From Sipunculus nudus (lineage: Eukaryota; Annelida; Sipuncula; Golfingiida; Sipunculidae): a DNA stretch of 64,000 bases. A model generated the notes under the pieces. The model saw nothing but the letters and a program-made list of their open reading frames with translations. It did no database searches and was not told the DNA's origin. The stretch is from positions 26,073,400 to 26,137,399 of the forward strand of contig CM049322.1 of NCBI GenBank assembly GCA_026874595.1, written 5' to 3'. The translations under genes were made by a program, and so were the position numbers. Shown here piece by piece: positions 45,881-56,966 of this stretch (within the stretch, counting starts at the first letter, position 1; every line of letters starts with the position of its first letter).

Positions 45881-46750
45881 TGTTATGGAGTAGGAGATGG
45901 CATATTAGTTTATTAAGAAATATTTCAAAGAATACTCACATTCCATATTTCACAAATACAAGCTCAGTTTCAGGCATGTCAGACTAACAATGAATGACTT
46001 CTCATAATTGATGACACCCGACAACCAGTCATCTGGTCACACACATACAGGCTTCTCTCCCAATTTAATCAGAGAACAGTACACCAAACCATTAAGATCT
46101 ATTTTAAGTATGTGTAAACAGAAATAGTGTCACAGAATGACTTATGTGTTTAGTCTTTATGAGGGAATGGTAGAACACAAAACATGTTATTTTATGAGAC
46201 TACACATGTGTATATAAGCACTGTCCTCCAGATAGGACTGAAATCAGATTGAGTTCAGTCTATAACTGGATCTGTATCAGGTCAATATAATCTTATGTAA
46301 AATGATGACATGCATAATTATGTCAAATGTCAGGTCTACATTACCACCTGATCCAATAGCAGATTGTATCAGTGATGTAACTGAGGGTAAATGAATATAC
46401 ATCGATAATGTCAATCCAAACTCTGTATCAAAATGTCTTGCATGGTGCAGGGTTCAGGCAGTCAGAGTCAGAGAGTCAGGGAGAGACTTAGCCGTGACAA
46501 CCCGACTCAGTAGGCAATCGGAAAATAGGGCTGGTTAGCCTACTCGAGTCGTGATACTAGTAGTATGGAGGAATGTATCGCAGTAGTCTTGCATCTGGTT
46601 GCATTCATATTGTGGTAAACGGCCCATATTATCTCAATATTATGCTTAAAAGGGTGAATAAAGACAATAGTTTATATGTGAGCTCACAACCCAAACTGAA
46701 ACACCGTCTCCATGGACATGGGTCATTTCCTGTGTCGCCTGCTAGTTGCA
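45881..46750 (+). mobile_element. Diverged LTR relic related to E1
   Basis: Begins TGTTATGGAGTAGG and follows the E1 LTR through AAGCTCAGTTTCAGGCATGT, GACACCCGACAACCAGTCAT, GAGAACAGTACACCAAACC and the TATATAAGCACTGTCC box. It then diverges before AATAAAG at about 46656. I could not verify a target duplication at its 3' end, so the end is approximate. Confidence 0.65.
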
Positions 46751-47147
46751 ATTTCAGGTTTCCACAGAGACCTCACTGGATATTACGAAAGAGGTTTCTA
46801 GGTCTAACAGTTACAAATTGTGCCCTGCTAACAGGCAGAGGGACAGAGGATGGACAGAGTAATCCCTGCAGCTCAGCCGAGCTTAAAACAGGTGGTGCCA
46901 CAAAAACCTCAATTTCAAATACATGTACATGTATGTCATGTGATTGTTATGTTACTATGCTTACTTATTCTAATTCCTGTAACTCAGCCAAAATTTATCG
47001 AACCAAACTATCTGAAGAAACTTGAGAGAACTCACCTCTGGAACCATTTTTTTTGGTGAAATATTAAACAAATTGGCTGCATGATTTTGGAAAAGATGAT
47101 TTTCATAGGTTTTCTAGCTATTGAAGACAGTGCAGGTGAAACAAAAA
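46751..47147 (+). repeat. Fragments of A (end) and C
   Basis: AATTTCAGGTTTCCACAGAG and GGACAGAGGATGGACAGAG followed by a degenerate CAGCTCAGCCGAGCTTAAAA belong to an A end. GGTGGTGCCACAAAAACCTC and AACTTGAGAGAACTCACC are repeat C. Confidence 0.5.
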
Positions 47148-47535
47148 AAAGGCCTACAGGCCTAATGCGAAACTGTGCAACGGTATATACATCAGGTATA
47201 ATGCTTCCATGCTGGACTGTTACTTTTCAAGTACATGTGTGACATGTATATGTACAATGCAAGCACTGAACATTTTGAACCTGAGTGCATACACCAATTA
47301 CACAAACATCAATGCTGAAATACTGGCATAAGTGCACAAATCACAACAAGGCCTATAGGCCTAATGCAAACCTGTGCAATGAGATTACACCAGGTATAAT
47401 GCTTCAATGTTAGACCATATCTTTTCAAGAACATGTGTAACATATATATGAACAATGTAAGTACTAAAAACTTAGAACAAGAAACAATTAAAAAACATCA
47501 CTGCTGAAATTCTGGCATGGGTGCACACAACACAA
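47148..47535 (-). repeat. Two repeat B copies in tandem
   Basis: Minus-strand copies start at AAGGCCTACAGGCCTAATGC (47150) and AAGGCCTATAGGCCTAATGC (47349). The second runs to GGCATGGGTGCACACAACAC and the linker shared with 22960. Confidence 0.65.
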
Positions 47536-47639
47536 AAACTAGAATACGGGTAGTCAACAAGCAACTACGTGTATCCGCCAAAATCGGAGTGGGAAGGGTG
47601 AAGTGAGGCATGGATTGAGTGCCAAGGGGAAGTAGAGTG

Positions 47640-47960
47640 AGCTGTCCAGGATGTCTACACATGCAAAAGTTCAGGTGGATAAGTCCAACCAATGCAGAGA
47701 TATGAGTGATTTTATCCCAAGGCAGATGAACAGATGGACACTGTGCAAAAATGGTTGCAGGTGGCACCACCATTTTTAGTGTATGTTATAAAGCTATCCA
47801 AGGGCTACATTTGTGCAAAATATTTAGCCTGATCTGTCAAACGGTTCCCGAGATATGTGGGTTTATGTGTGGAAACAGACGCACAAATGGACGCTGGGCA
47901 GAGAGAAAAGGTCCAAGGTCAACCAAAAATGAGGGTGCAGCAGTTCACATGTGACCCGAT
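47640..47960 (-). repeat. Repeat F terminal dimer
   Basis: GGTGGCACCACCATTTTTAG at 47760 and the border segment with GGTTCCCGAGATATGTGGG and GACGCACAAATGGACGCTGG, matching 34056-34235 and (inverted) 20400-20574. Confidence 0.65.
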
Positions 47961-47978
47961 CATAATTCTGAACTTCAA

Positions 47979-49060
47979 ACAAGGGACCTATGGGTCACTG
48001 TGCTCAGCTGACGTTAACCTTGAAGGTGAAAATCTAAAATAATATCTAATGGAGATAAAGTGTAAGAGGAAGAGGTAATAAAGGCCATGGTTGGTTTATA
48101 TGATTGGTTTGTATTGATGAGCAAGAAATTGTTGCAAAAAATATTTTGTGACCTGACCATGTGTTTCCTAATGTTGAAACTAAAGCATGTGAGCAGTTTG
48201 TGAACAAATGATCTGTACTATTACCATGATCATTAGTTGGTTTTTCGATTAACTGTTGACATTTCAGTAGTTTACACATTTGTTCAATTGAAAATATTTT
48301 TTTTGTATAATATATATTATTGAATATATATGTATTTTATTTATGAAATGTATACAGTTGAAATATAGCTAATTAACAACATAAAACAGGGCAAACAAAG
48401 CCTGATCTCAAATTCTGCTGAGGCAGGAAAATAATGAACAAATGTTTGTATTAAATCCTGATTTTTTTATCACATCAATTATTTTCTAATTTAAGTTTAT
48501 ATTTCTATACATTTCCAATTTAACATATATATCTGAATATAAAAGTTGATTCATAATTCTCAATTGCATCATCATAAATCTCAATCTTGTCAGATAACAC
48601 CACATCATGCATACAAATGTTTATTTATTTTTTACCACAAAAATATATCTTTTAAATCTGCAAAACAATAAATATCTAAAAATAATACTTGATTTAGATT
48701 TCACAATTTTTAATTGTGTCTTTATTTATCCATAATGTGCTTCATATTTTATAATAATTTAAGCATACTGATGGGTTCCTTTATATTTGTTAAAATCATT
48801 TAAAAGAAAATGGATTTCTTTAAAAATGCTACATTACACAACATTGCATCTTCTGGATTACACCTTGAATTATTTTTTCAAGGAAAGTTTTTGCATATCG
48901 GAGTGGAAACAGCATTACAATTAAGGAGATACAGTGAAAACAATAACAATTACTGCATAACACTTGGTGGGTTGGGTTTGCGGGGGGGGGGGGGGGGGGG
49001 GGATGATTGGGGTGGTGATATGAGAATAACTGTACACCTGTCACAGCAGGGGATCTCCCC
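47979..49060 (+). repeat. Repeat H copy beginning with left-end module LE9
   Basis: LE9 at 47980-48011 (CAAGGGACCTATGGGTCACT, GTGCTCAGCTGA) is directly followed by the H body: AAATCTAAAATAATATCT, GCCATGGTTGGTTTATATG, ATACTGATGGGTTCC and CACCTGTCACAGCAGG. A run of about 18 G lies at 48981-48998. Confidence 0.7.
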
Positions 49061-49139
49061 CAGTGACTGTAACAAATCAGAAACCCTGGCATAGCTGACT
49101 TCCAGTGACCTGGAGTGGGACCCTGCATCTGTAATCAAA

Positions 49140-49889
49140 GCAAGTGACTACATAAAAAAAATCAATAACTAGCTTAATTTTCAAGCTTTTATTTCCAAAT
49201 TTCAGATTTGGACAAACTAAATATTTATGTTTACATGCTGTGAAAATTAAATCAATGGTGCTTACAGGAAAAAAACGTGCCATGGTCAAAGTTGGGCAAA
49301 ATTTAAGGTACTTTTTTTTTTTTTTATGCTAATAACTTAAAAAATTTACAAAATTCAGATCTAATTTTGGGTAAACAATAGAATCTTAATTAAACATAGT
49401 TATATACATGAAAAAATAGACTCTAGTTTCAAAATTTTTCATGTTAAGTGAGTTATTATTTTTCCTGATTTTTTACAAAGTCCAATATGTTTGGGCCCAC
49501 AACTTAAAGAATTTATACTTTACAGACTTAATTTCTGGCATGTACATAGGAACTATATAGAGGAATATTTATGGTAAATATGAGGAAAAACAGATGAGTG
49601 GTTTTGATATGAGGCAGTCCTGAAGTGTGAAAATAGGATTTTAATAAAAAATTGAGGTTTTTCCTTAATTTCTCAAAGGAACGAAGTTGCAAAGACCCAG
49701 TTTTCGGCTTGGTAGGAGATCTTGGGGACATCTAACATTATGCTGAATTTTGGATTCCTAGGTCTTACGGTTTCAAAACGTGCCACATCTACGGACGGAC
49801 GGACGGACGGACGGACGGACGGACAGACGGACGGACGACGGACAATGGACCACGACTATAGCTCAGATGACTTATAGTCAGCTGAGCTA
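49140..49889 (+). repeat. Full repeat D copy with long GGAC run and hairpin RE9
   Basis: D body, then GGAC repeated about ten times (49794-49840), GGACAATGGACCACGACTA and a hairpin at 49861-49887. Best example of the body-microsatellite-hairpin order. Confidence 0.8.
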
Positions 49890-50081
49890 AAAATTCTGCA
49901 AAATGGTTACAGAGGAGTTCTCCAGAAACCTATCTGGCGGTAGCAGTTGCTGCGGCAGCGTTCGACTGAAAACATAGTATCCGCAAAACTCTGTCTTGGT
50001 AGATACAATGACTGTAGCTGGCACCACCAGTCTTATAAAAAACGATGAGAAATATACATATGCCCAATGTCAGACTGATAA

Positions 50082-50999
50082 TGTTATGTGGTAAGAGGTG
50101 TTAATATCTATTATAAATAATTACTGATTTTAACTCAATATTTTGGTACACATAAGATCAGTTACCAGTTCAGCAGATGGAAAGATAGATAGAGCGACAG
50201 AGAGAAATGATAATAGCCTAAATTGGTGTACCAACGCATTGTCTACCATTGTAAGACAGGTGTTTGGATTCCGATCTCCATATGTCGGTTAGCATATAGG
50301 TTTAGAAAAGAAGCTGATAAATGAGTATTTTAATGGACATAAATTCTGAATGCAGACAACCAGTGATTACTATAGACTGGTGTAATTGTTATAGCCATGT
50401 GAATGTAAACTTAATCAAGTAAGCCAAAATAGATTCTGTTATTATAGGCATCAGCAGAAGCCAGGTTTAGATCTGGATGACAGTGTAAAATGATATAAAA
50501 GTCAAAGGTACGGTGAATACCGGCCTGCGCATGAGGCAGTAATTTAGGACAGGAAAACTGTACCAAAAGTGAGTCAGTAAGTAGCTGGGTCACATAGAAT
50601 CGATTAGGAAACAAATAGGTACCCTGAATATATTAATGACAGGAATATAATGATATTACATGAGTTTAGGTAAAACAAGGAAAAAGTTTGTGCGTAGGCG
50701 AAAGCCGAAGCCATATATGGTTATCTAAACATTCAGGCATGTCATAATGACACATATCCAATATCCAATAGAAAAAGTGTAAGATGATGTAAAGGTTTGT
50801 GACGTAGTAATACTAATACAAAATCCTGTGTTGGGCTGGGAACTGGCAGACAGACCCACGCCATCATCAACATGTAAACCAAGACAACTGGAAATAAAAC
50901 AGCACAATATCCAACTTGGACTGTCTCAGTTATTCACCTGACGCGCCGTGTGACTGTGTTATGGCCAGGGAAGAACTCCCCTAATTCCCCGTTGTAACA
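50082..50999 (+). repeat. E2 5' LTR
   Basis: 918 bp. TATAAAA at about 50494 and AATAAA at 50893-50898 fit a promoter and polyadenylation signal. The 60- to 67-residue minus-strand frames are duplicated in both LTRs and are not genes. Confidence 0.9.
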
Positions 51000-51859
51000 C
51001 ATTGGTGGAGATCTGATATTTTCCTTTTATGATATTTCTTGATTATACATGATATAGGTAGCGTTAATTTTGTTGTTACGATTGTACATATATATATTCT
51101 TATTGTTCCTTAATACGTTCATATTGAAAAAAAAAAAAAAAAATGAAAAAAAATGTACAAAAGCTTTAAAATCACTAAAGAAAAAGGCTGTTTGACTACT
51201 AATATGTATAATTTTTGCCTCCTTGCAAATAAGCCATGCATATATCTGTATACTTATTATACCTTATCATTATATCTTATGTGTAGTTAATCATCACTAT
51301 ATACTATGTGTAGATCTCATTGATGTATATTTATCCTGCATTATATTCTTATCATATTATGTATATTGGTCTTTTCATATGTATATTTAAATATATATAT
51401 ATATCTATCTATGTCTTTCCTTGTGATTGTACCTTCATGAAACTTATTGAATATTATCATACAATTAAAGGACAACTATTTTACCTTCTTGCTGTGTTAC
51501 GATAAGATGTACTCCAACACACAAAAAAAATATAAAAACAAAAAAAAAACCCACTAGCATACTAGAGATAGCTACTAGTATATTGTATTATCCATGTTTC
51601 CTGATACTATATTGATGTTTATGGATTGTACTGCCGCTGCAGCCAGTACTTTGATGCGATTTTTCATGTTATACTATTGATACTTCTTGTATTTTATATA
51701 TGTCTATCGTTATGATCATTATTGTTATTATACATATATTCACCGATTTATCCTATTATTCTTGCTTACATTGTTCTAATGTTGTACACATTGTCCTCAG
51801 TGTGTTGTTCATCTTCCTGTGTATTTGACCCGGAGTTCAAATTTTGAGCCCCAGGGATA
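51000..51859 (+). other. E2 internal region
   Basis: Begins with the candidate primer-binding segment TGGTGGAGATCTG at 51003. AT-rich without a gag or pol frame. It ends in the purine-rich CCCCAGGGATA before the 3' LTR, the same tract type as in E1 (AGAGGGATA). Confidence 0.75.
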
Positions 51860-52777
51860 TGTTATGTGGTAAGAGGTGTTAATATCTATTATAAATAATT
51901 ACTGATTTTAACGCAATATTTTGGTACACATAAGATCAGTTACCAGTTCAGCAGATGGAAAGATAGATAGAGCGACAGAGAGAAATGATAATAGCCTAAA
52001 TTGGTGTACCAACGCATTGTCTACCATTGTAAGACAGGTGTTTGGATTCCGATCTCCATATGTCGGTTAGCATATAGGTTTAGAAAAGAAGCTGATAAAT
52101 GAGTATTTTAATGGACATAAATTCTGAATGCAGACAACCAGTGATTACTATAGACTGGTGTAATTGTTATAGCCATGTGAATGTAAACTTAATCAAGTAA
52201 GCCAAAATAGATTCTGTTATTATAGGCATCAGCAGAAGCCAGGTTTAGATCTGGATGACAGTGTAAAATGATATAAAAGTCAAAGGTACGGTGAATACCG
52301 GCCTGCGCATGAGGCAGTAATTTAGGACAGGAAAACTGTACCAAAAGTGAGTCAGTAAGTAGCTGGGTCACATAGAATCGATTAGGAAACAAATAGGTAC
52401 CCTGAATATATTAATGACAGGAATATAATGATATTACATGAGTTTAGGTAAAACAAGGAAAAAGTTTGTGCGTAGGCGAAAGCCGAAGCCATATATGGTT
52501 ATCTAAACATTCAGGCATGTCATAATGACACATATCCAATATCCAATAGAAAAAGTGTAAGATGATGTAAAGGTTTGTGACGTAGTAATACTGATACAAA
52601 ATCCTGTGTTGGGCTGGGAACTGGCAAACAGACCCACGCCATCATCAACATGTAAACCAAGACAACTGGAAATAAAACAGCACAATATCCAACTTGGACT
52701 GTCTCAGTTATTCACCTGACGCGCCGTGTGACTGTGTTATGGCCAGGGAAGAACTCCCCTAATTCCCCGTTGTAACA
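51860..52777 (+). repeat. E2 3' LTR
   Basis: 918 bp, identical to the 5' LTR except for three substitutions (in the ACTCAAT/ACGCAAT, ACTAATAC/ACTGATAC and GGCAGAC/GGCAAAC contexts). Confidence 0.9.
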
Positions 52778-53349
52778 ATATGGCAAACCCCTCCTGTGAA
52801 ATAAGCAGGGACATACACTGTGCAAAAATTATTGAAGTGGCGCCACCAGTCTTGTACACTATAAAGCTACCCGATATGTATAAACATGCCCAATTTTAGG
52901 CTAATGTATCAAATTCCTCTGTAGAAATAAGCAGGCGCATACACTGCAAAAGTAAATGTAGGTGGCACCACCTGTCTTGTAAATGAGAATATCATCAAAG
53001 ACGCACAGACAGGTCAAAATATCAGGTCAATACATCAAACTTCCCTAGAGTTTGATGCACTGGGCTGACAAGGCTTAGGTGAGTGAGGCAGTTGCCCCCA
53101 AGTGAACTGACAAATTGCTGCCTCGTGCAGTAGCTACTGAGTGAACTGTGCCTAGCTGCACTGAGTGAACTCTTGACCTGTTGCATAATATGACACAGTT
53201 GGCAGTCTGCCAAAGCTATAAATAGATCCAGGCTGAACTTTGGTGCCAAATCTGATGCAGTGAGCAGTCTGCCAAAGCTATAACTAGAATGCAGCTACTA
53301 CACTGAGTAAACTTTTGACCTATACCTGGCTGCACTTCTTCAAATCCTG
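52778..53349 (-). repeat. Repeat E copy
   Basis: GTGGCGCCACCAGTCTTGT at 52840 and GGTGGCACCACCTGTCTTGT at 52961, then GTTTGATGCACTGGGCTGAC and GCTATAAATAGATCCAGGCTG. Inverted relative to 5640-5960. Confidence 0.65.
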
Positions 53350-54300
53350 GCACTGTGCCAAAACTATTAATAGAGCTGATATCATCTTGGCTAATGGCCA
53401 ACATCAAAGCACTGGCAATCTGCCAATGGTAAACCAAGTGCTGCCATCTGTACACAAAAGTGGTCCCTTCTTGAAATAACTTTGAAATAAATTTTCCCAA
53501 TACAAAATGATTTTCAGCTGACTTTTTTTTATAAAAAAAGAAATCAGGAATATACCATATGAAAAATTATTACAGATGCATACTGAATGCAAAATTATAA
53601 TACAGATACATCTCACTAATGGCAAATTCTTGAATTAAGTTGAGTATGGATACCAATTATTAAAAATCCATGTACAGCCGTCTTTATTTAGCCACAGAGA
53701 GCTGAATATCCATGACTGTAACATTGCCTGGTATGATGAATAATTAAAATCATAAATCTAACTTTTTTTAAACTTTTAAAAAAACATTCTCGTCAATATT
53801 AACCACAGATAACCTGAAATCCAAATATCTAGTGGCATGATGTAAAACATGCTGATAAACCGGTGCCAGGCTAGATATAACTGCTTCACACAGCTAACAT
53901 ATATGGTAAAATGACTCAATTCAATCTCCAAAATTCATTCATGTGGAACCATTACAGACAATTATTATAAGAATTATTGTGGGGATTATTCCTGTAAAAT
54001 ATTCAACAAATTGGCTTCAGTGGCGTCAGCTGAAAAACATTTTGCAGGTTTATAACTCATATAGGAAGATGCAGCAAACTGGCTAAGTTCAGATTCCCGT
54101 AACTCAGCCAAAAAGCACTGAACCAAAACCATTTGAATAAACTTGAATTATCAACATCTGAGGGTAATTAATGTGTGAGATTTACGAATTTGGCCAAGTG
54201 GTTTTTGAGAAGAAGATCTTTGTAACCACTGAGCTAAAATGGGCTGTTATGGCATATGACTAAATTCAGCTAAAAGTCACTGAACAGAGACCATTTGAAC
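53350..54300 (-). repeat. Repeat G, inverted copy of 19441-20400
   Basis: Read on plus: GATATCATCTTGGCTAATGG, GGTAAACCAAGTGCTGCCA, GCATACTGAATGCAAAAT, TAACATTGCCTGGTATGATG, GTGCCAGGCTAGAT and AACCATTTGAATAAACTTGA. All match the reverse complement of the 19.4-kb copy. Confidence 0.75.
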
Positions 54301-55000
54301 AAACTTCAGAAAGCACTACCCTAGGATCATGTCTGTGCGATATTAAACATTTGGCCATATGGTTTCAGAGAAGAAGTTTTTTGTAGCCCAGGCACTGATG
54401 ACCCTTGTACAAAAAAAGTCAATGCAGGTGGCGCCACCAATACCTCAATTTCAATATGACTGATGTGACCAACATTGGCATAAAATTTGGTGATGATAGC
54501 TCCAGCCGTTTCTGAGATTGAAATTTTAGTATGCTTTTTTGGACAGATGACTAAGTTCAACTTCCTATACCGTCTTCTGTGGCTCAGGGGTAGAGCGCAG
54601 GGCTCAAAGCCGGTAGATTGTGAGTTCGAATCTCAGCCGAGCCGGTGAGATTTTTCAGTCGACCAATACCCAGGATGGGTGCTCTGCAGGCCCATTGGGG
54701 AGACTGTACCCAACAGTCTGGTTTCACTCCCAAACGAGTGCGCCTTTTGGGGGTTATGACCCAGCAATGGGGATGAGACACAACAAGGACCCGCAGGAGT
54801 AAATCACCGAGCCTGGTTGACGCCAGAGCATTGTGTGCAAGCCCTGTCAACTCAAACTATTCGAACAAACTTGAGAGAGATTGTGTCTGGGATTTTTTCT
54901 GTGAAATATTGGATAATTTGGCTGGATTGTTTCAGAAAAGCAAATTTTTAAAGGGTTTTACGCCTTTTCCCTATAAAATCTGAGTAAATGCAGATATCCA
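54301..55000 (+). repeat. Repeat C, interrupted by a SINE at 54571-54853
   Basis: CAGGTGGCGCCACCAATACC at 54426 and GGTGATGATAGCTCCAGCCG before the insert. AACTATTCGAACAAACTTGA resumes the C body after it. Confidence 0.65.
54571..54853 (+). mobile_element. tRNA-derived SINE-like insertion (leucine CAA-type loop)
   Basis: D arm GCTC/GAGC, seven-base loop CTCAAAG (anticodon position CAA), and T loop TTCGAAT with four of five stem pairs. The acceptor and anticodon stems are not paired, so this is not a working tRNA. The A box TGGCTCAGGGG matches consensus and the B box AGTTCGAATCT matches 9 of 11. A tRNA-unrelated body of about 200 bp follows. It splits repeat C. No clear target duplication. 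Confidence 0.6.
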
Positions 55001-55009
55001 AAAAATAAA

Positions 55010-56966
55010 CTAGACGACCATAGGTCGAACGCTTGCCGGAAATCGGAAGTGAAACACAGACGGACAGACAGAACATATTGTCGGTTTTCTATCAATGGAA
55101 TGACTCTCATGGCCATTGCTGAGAATATGTGGCCCGTAGAATGACATATGAGACAAAGGATAGGCAAGCAGACAAAGCTGACAACAAAAGACGAACAGAC
55201 AGACATACTGACTTTGTGAGACAAGATTGACACCAGATGACTTAACCTAGTTATGGAGAAGATTCAAAGGAAGAAAATAAGTTATAATTTATGTAATTTA
55301 GATTTATAGTTTTGGAGGTATGGCGAATTAATGATATACTTGGGAGGTTCGACTGTAGCGCCCTCTAGCGGACATATTCCGAAGACGACAAATGCGTTTC
55401 GTATTTTTAGTGTATGACATGAGATGCCCCAGTTTCAAAAGGATTCCGTCAAAGCTGTGGCCTGTAGAATGCTATATGTAAGGCGAAAGAATCAGCAAGC
55501 AGGTGACTTTGAGGATAACGGACAAGCAGATGGACACACGGACAAAGTGACAGATGATTGAAACCAGATGCCTTAATCAGGTTATGGAGAAGACTCAAAG
55601 GAAGAAAATAAGCTATAGTTTATGTAACTGAGGCTTTGGGTGTAGAGATATGGCCAATACAATGGTATGTGTGTGAGGGTCGTGTGCAGCGCCCACTAGT
55701 GGCCATATCCGGAAATGAAAAATTTTTTTCGAGATATTAGTGTAATAGTTTCAAAAGGATTCCGTCAAAACTGTGGCCTATAGAATGCTATATGTGAGAC
55801 GCAAGAACCAGCAAGCAGGCGAATTTGAGGACAACTGACAAACAGACGGACACACTGACAAAGTGACTCAAGATTGAGTCCAGATGACTACTCCAGGTTA
55901 TGGAGAAGACTCAAAGGAAGAAAAAAGCTACAGTTTATGTAACTGAGGTTTATAGCTTTGGAGATATTGCCAAAGCATGATATGTTGGGAGAGGTTCTAG
56001 TTCAGCGCCCCCTAGCGGCCATATCCGGAAAATGAAAAATTTTTTTCGAGATATTAGTGTAAGACTTAAGATGTAATAGTTTCAAAAGGATTCTTTCAAA
56101 ACTGTGGCCTGTTGAATGCTATATGTGAGACGCAAGAGCAAGCAGGCGAATTTGAGGACAACTGACAAACAGACAGACACACTGACAAAGTGACACAAAA
56201 TTGTGACGAGATGACTACACCAGGTTATGGAGAAGACTCAAAGGAAGAAAATAAGCTATAGTTTATGCAATTGAGGCTTATAATTTTGGAGATATGGCCA
56301 AAATATGATATGTTGGGGAGGTTCGCATCCAGCGCCCCCTAGCGGCCCTATCCAAAAAATGAAAAAACGAATTGGAGATACTAGGGTAAGACTTTAAATT
56401 TATTACTTTTAAAAAAATTCCTGCAAAACTGTGGCCTCCAGGGCAAGATTAATGAAATCTCGAAATATCTCATTTGATGAGATATCTTACGAGATATTGC
56501 CAGACTTTTAATAAAATCATGTAGTACTAAACGAATGCTACCTAATGCAAAAAAACTAGACCTCTCTAGCATTAAAACTGACAAATTAGTCCATTGATTT
56601 TCAAATATGATAATTTTTCCCTGAAAATGTGTTACCATGGAAACGGCAAATTTGAGTGAGGTAGAAGAAGAAAGGCCATTGGATGACGATTAAAATGAGC
56701 TATAGTTCAAGTAGATACGACTAATAGTTACAAAGATATGAAGAAAACACCGTTTAGTATACTTTTGATGACCTTGACCTTAACTGTTGACCTATATTAA
56801 CCAAAAACAATAGGGCACCTAGACATTTTGTTTTCCATTATCCCTGTAAGTTTCAAGGTGATTATGGCAAAATTGTGGCCAGGCCAGCGCAGACAAACAA
56901 ACAGACAGACAAACAGACATACGCAACTGACCAATATGCTTGCCGAAATCTTTGATTCCGGCAAGC
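55010..56966 (+). repeat. Tandem array M (four units of about 320 bp) with CTCF-like motifs and terminal hairpin
   Basis: AGCGCCCTCTAGCGG (55357), AGCGCCCACTAGTGG (55688), AGCGCCCCCTAGCGG (56004) and AGCGCCCCCTAGCGG (56331) are spaced 331, 316 and 327 bp. Each unit also has GGTTATGGAGAAGACTCAAA and AGACGGACACAC-type phrases. The end carries an ACAAACAGACAGAC tract and a stem-loop at 56938-56966 (arms GCTTGCCG and CGGCAAGC). The opposite border has a related GCTTGCCGGAAATCGG at 55031. Confidence 0.8.

Larger units (their letters stand above)
50082..52777 (+). mobile_element. Young LTR retroelement E2, 2.7 kb, non-coding
   Basis: Two 918-bp LTRs differ at three positions by direct comparison. 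TGTTATGTGG...GTAACA ends carry a TGTTA/TAACA inverted repeat. Flanks are ATAA and ATAT, an imperfect 4-bp duplication. The 860-bp internal region encodes nothing recognisable, so it must have been mobilised in trans. The insertion is in repeat E-like sequence. Confidence 0.9.

Noticed and set aside
50411-52685. Identical pairs of 67- and 60-residue minus-strand frames
   Set aside because: They are duplicated because they lie in the two LTRs of E2. No domain, start context or independent support.
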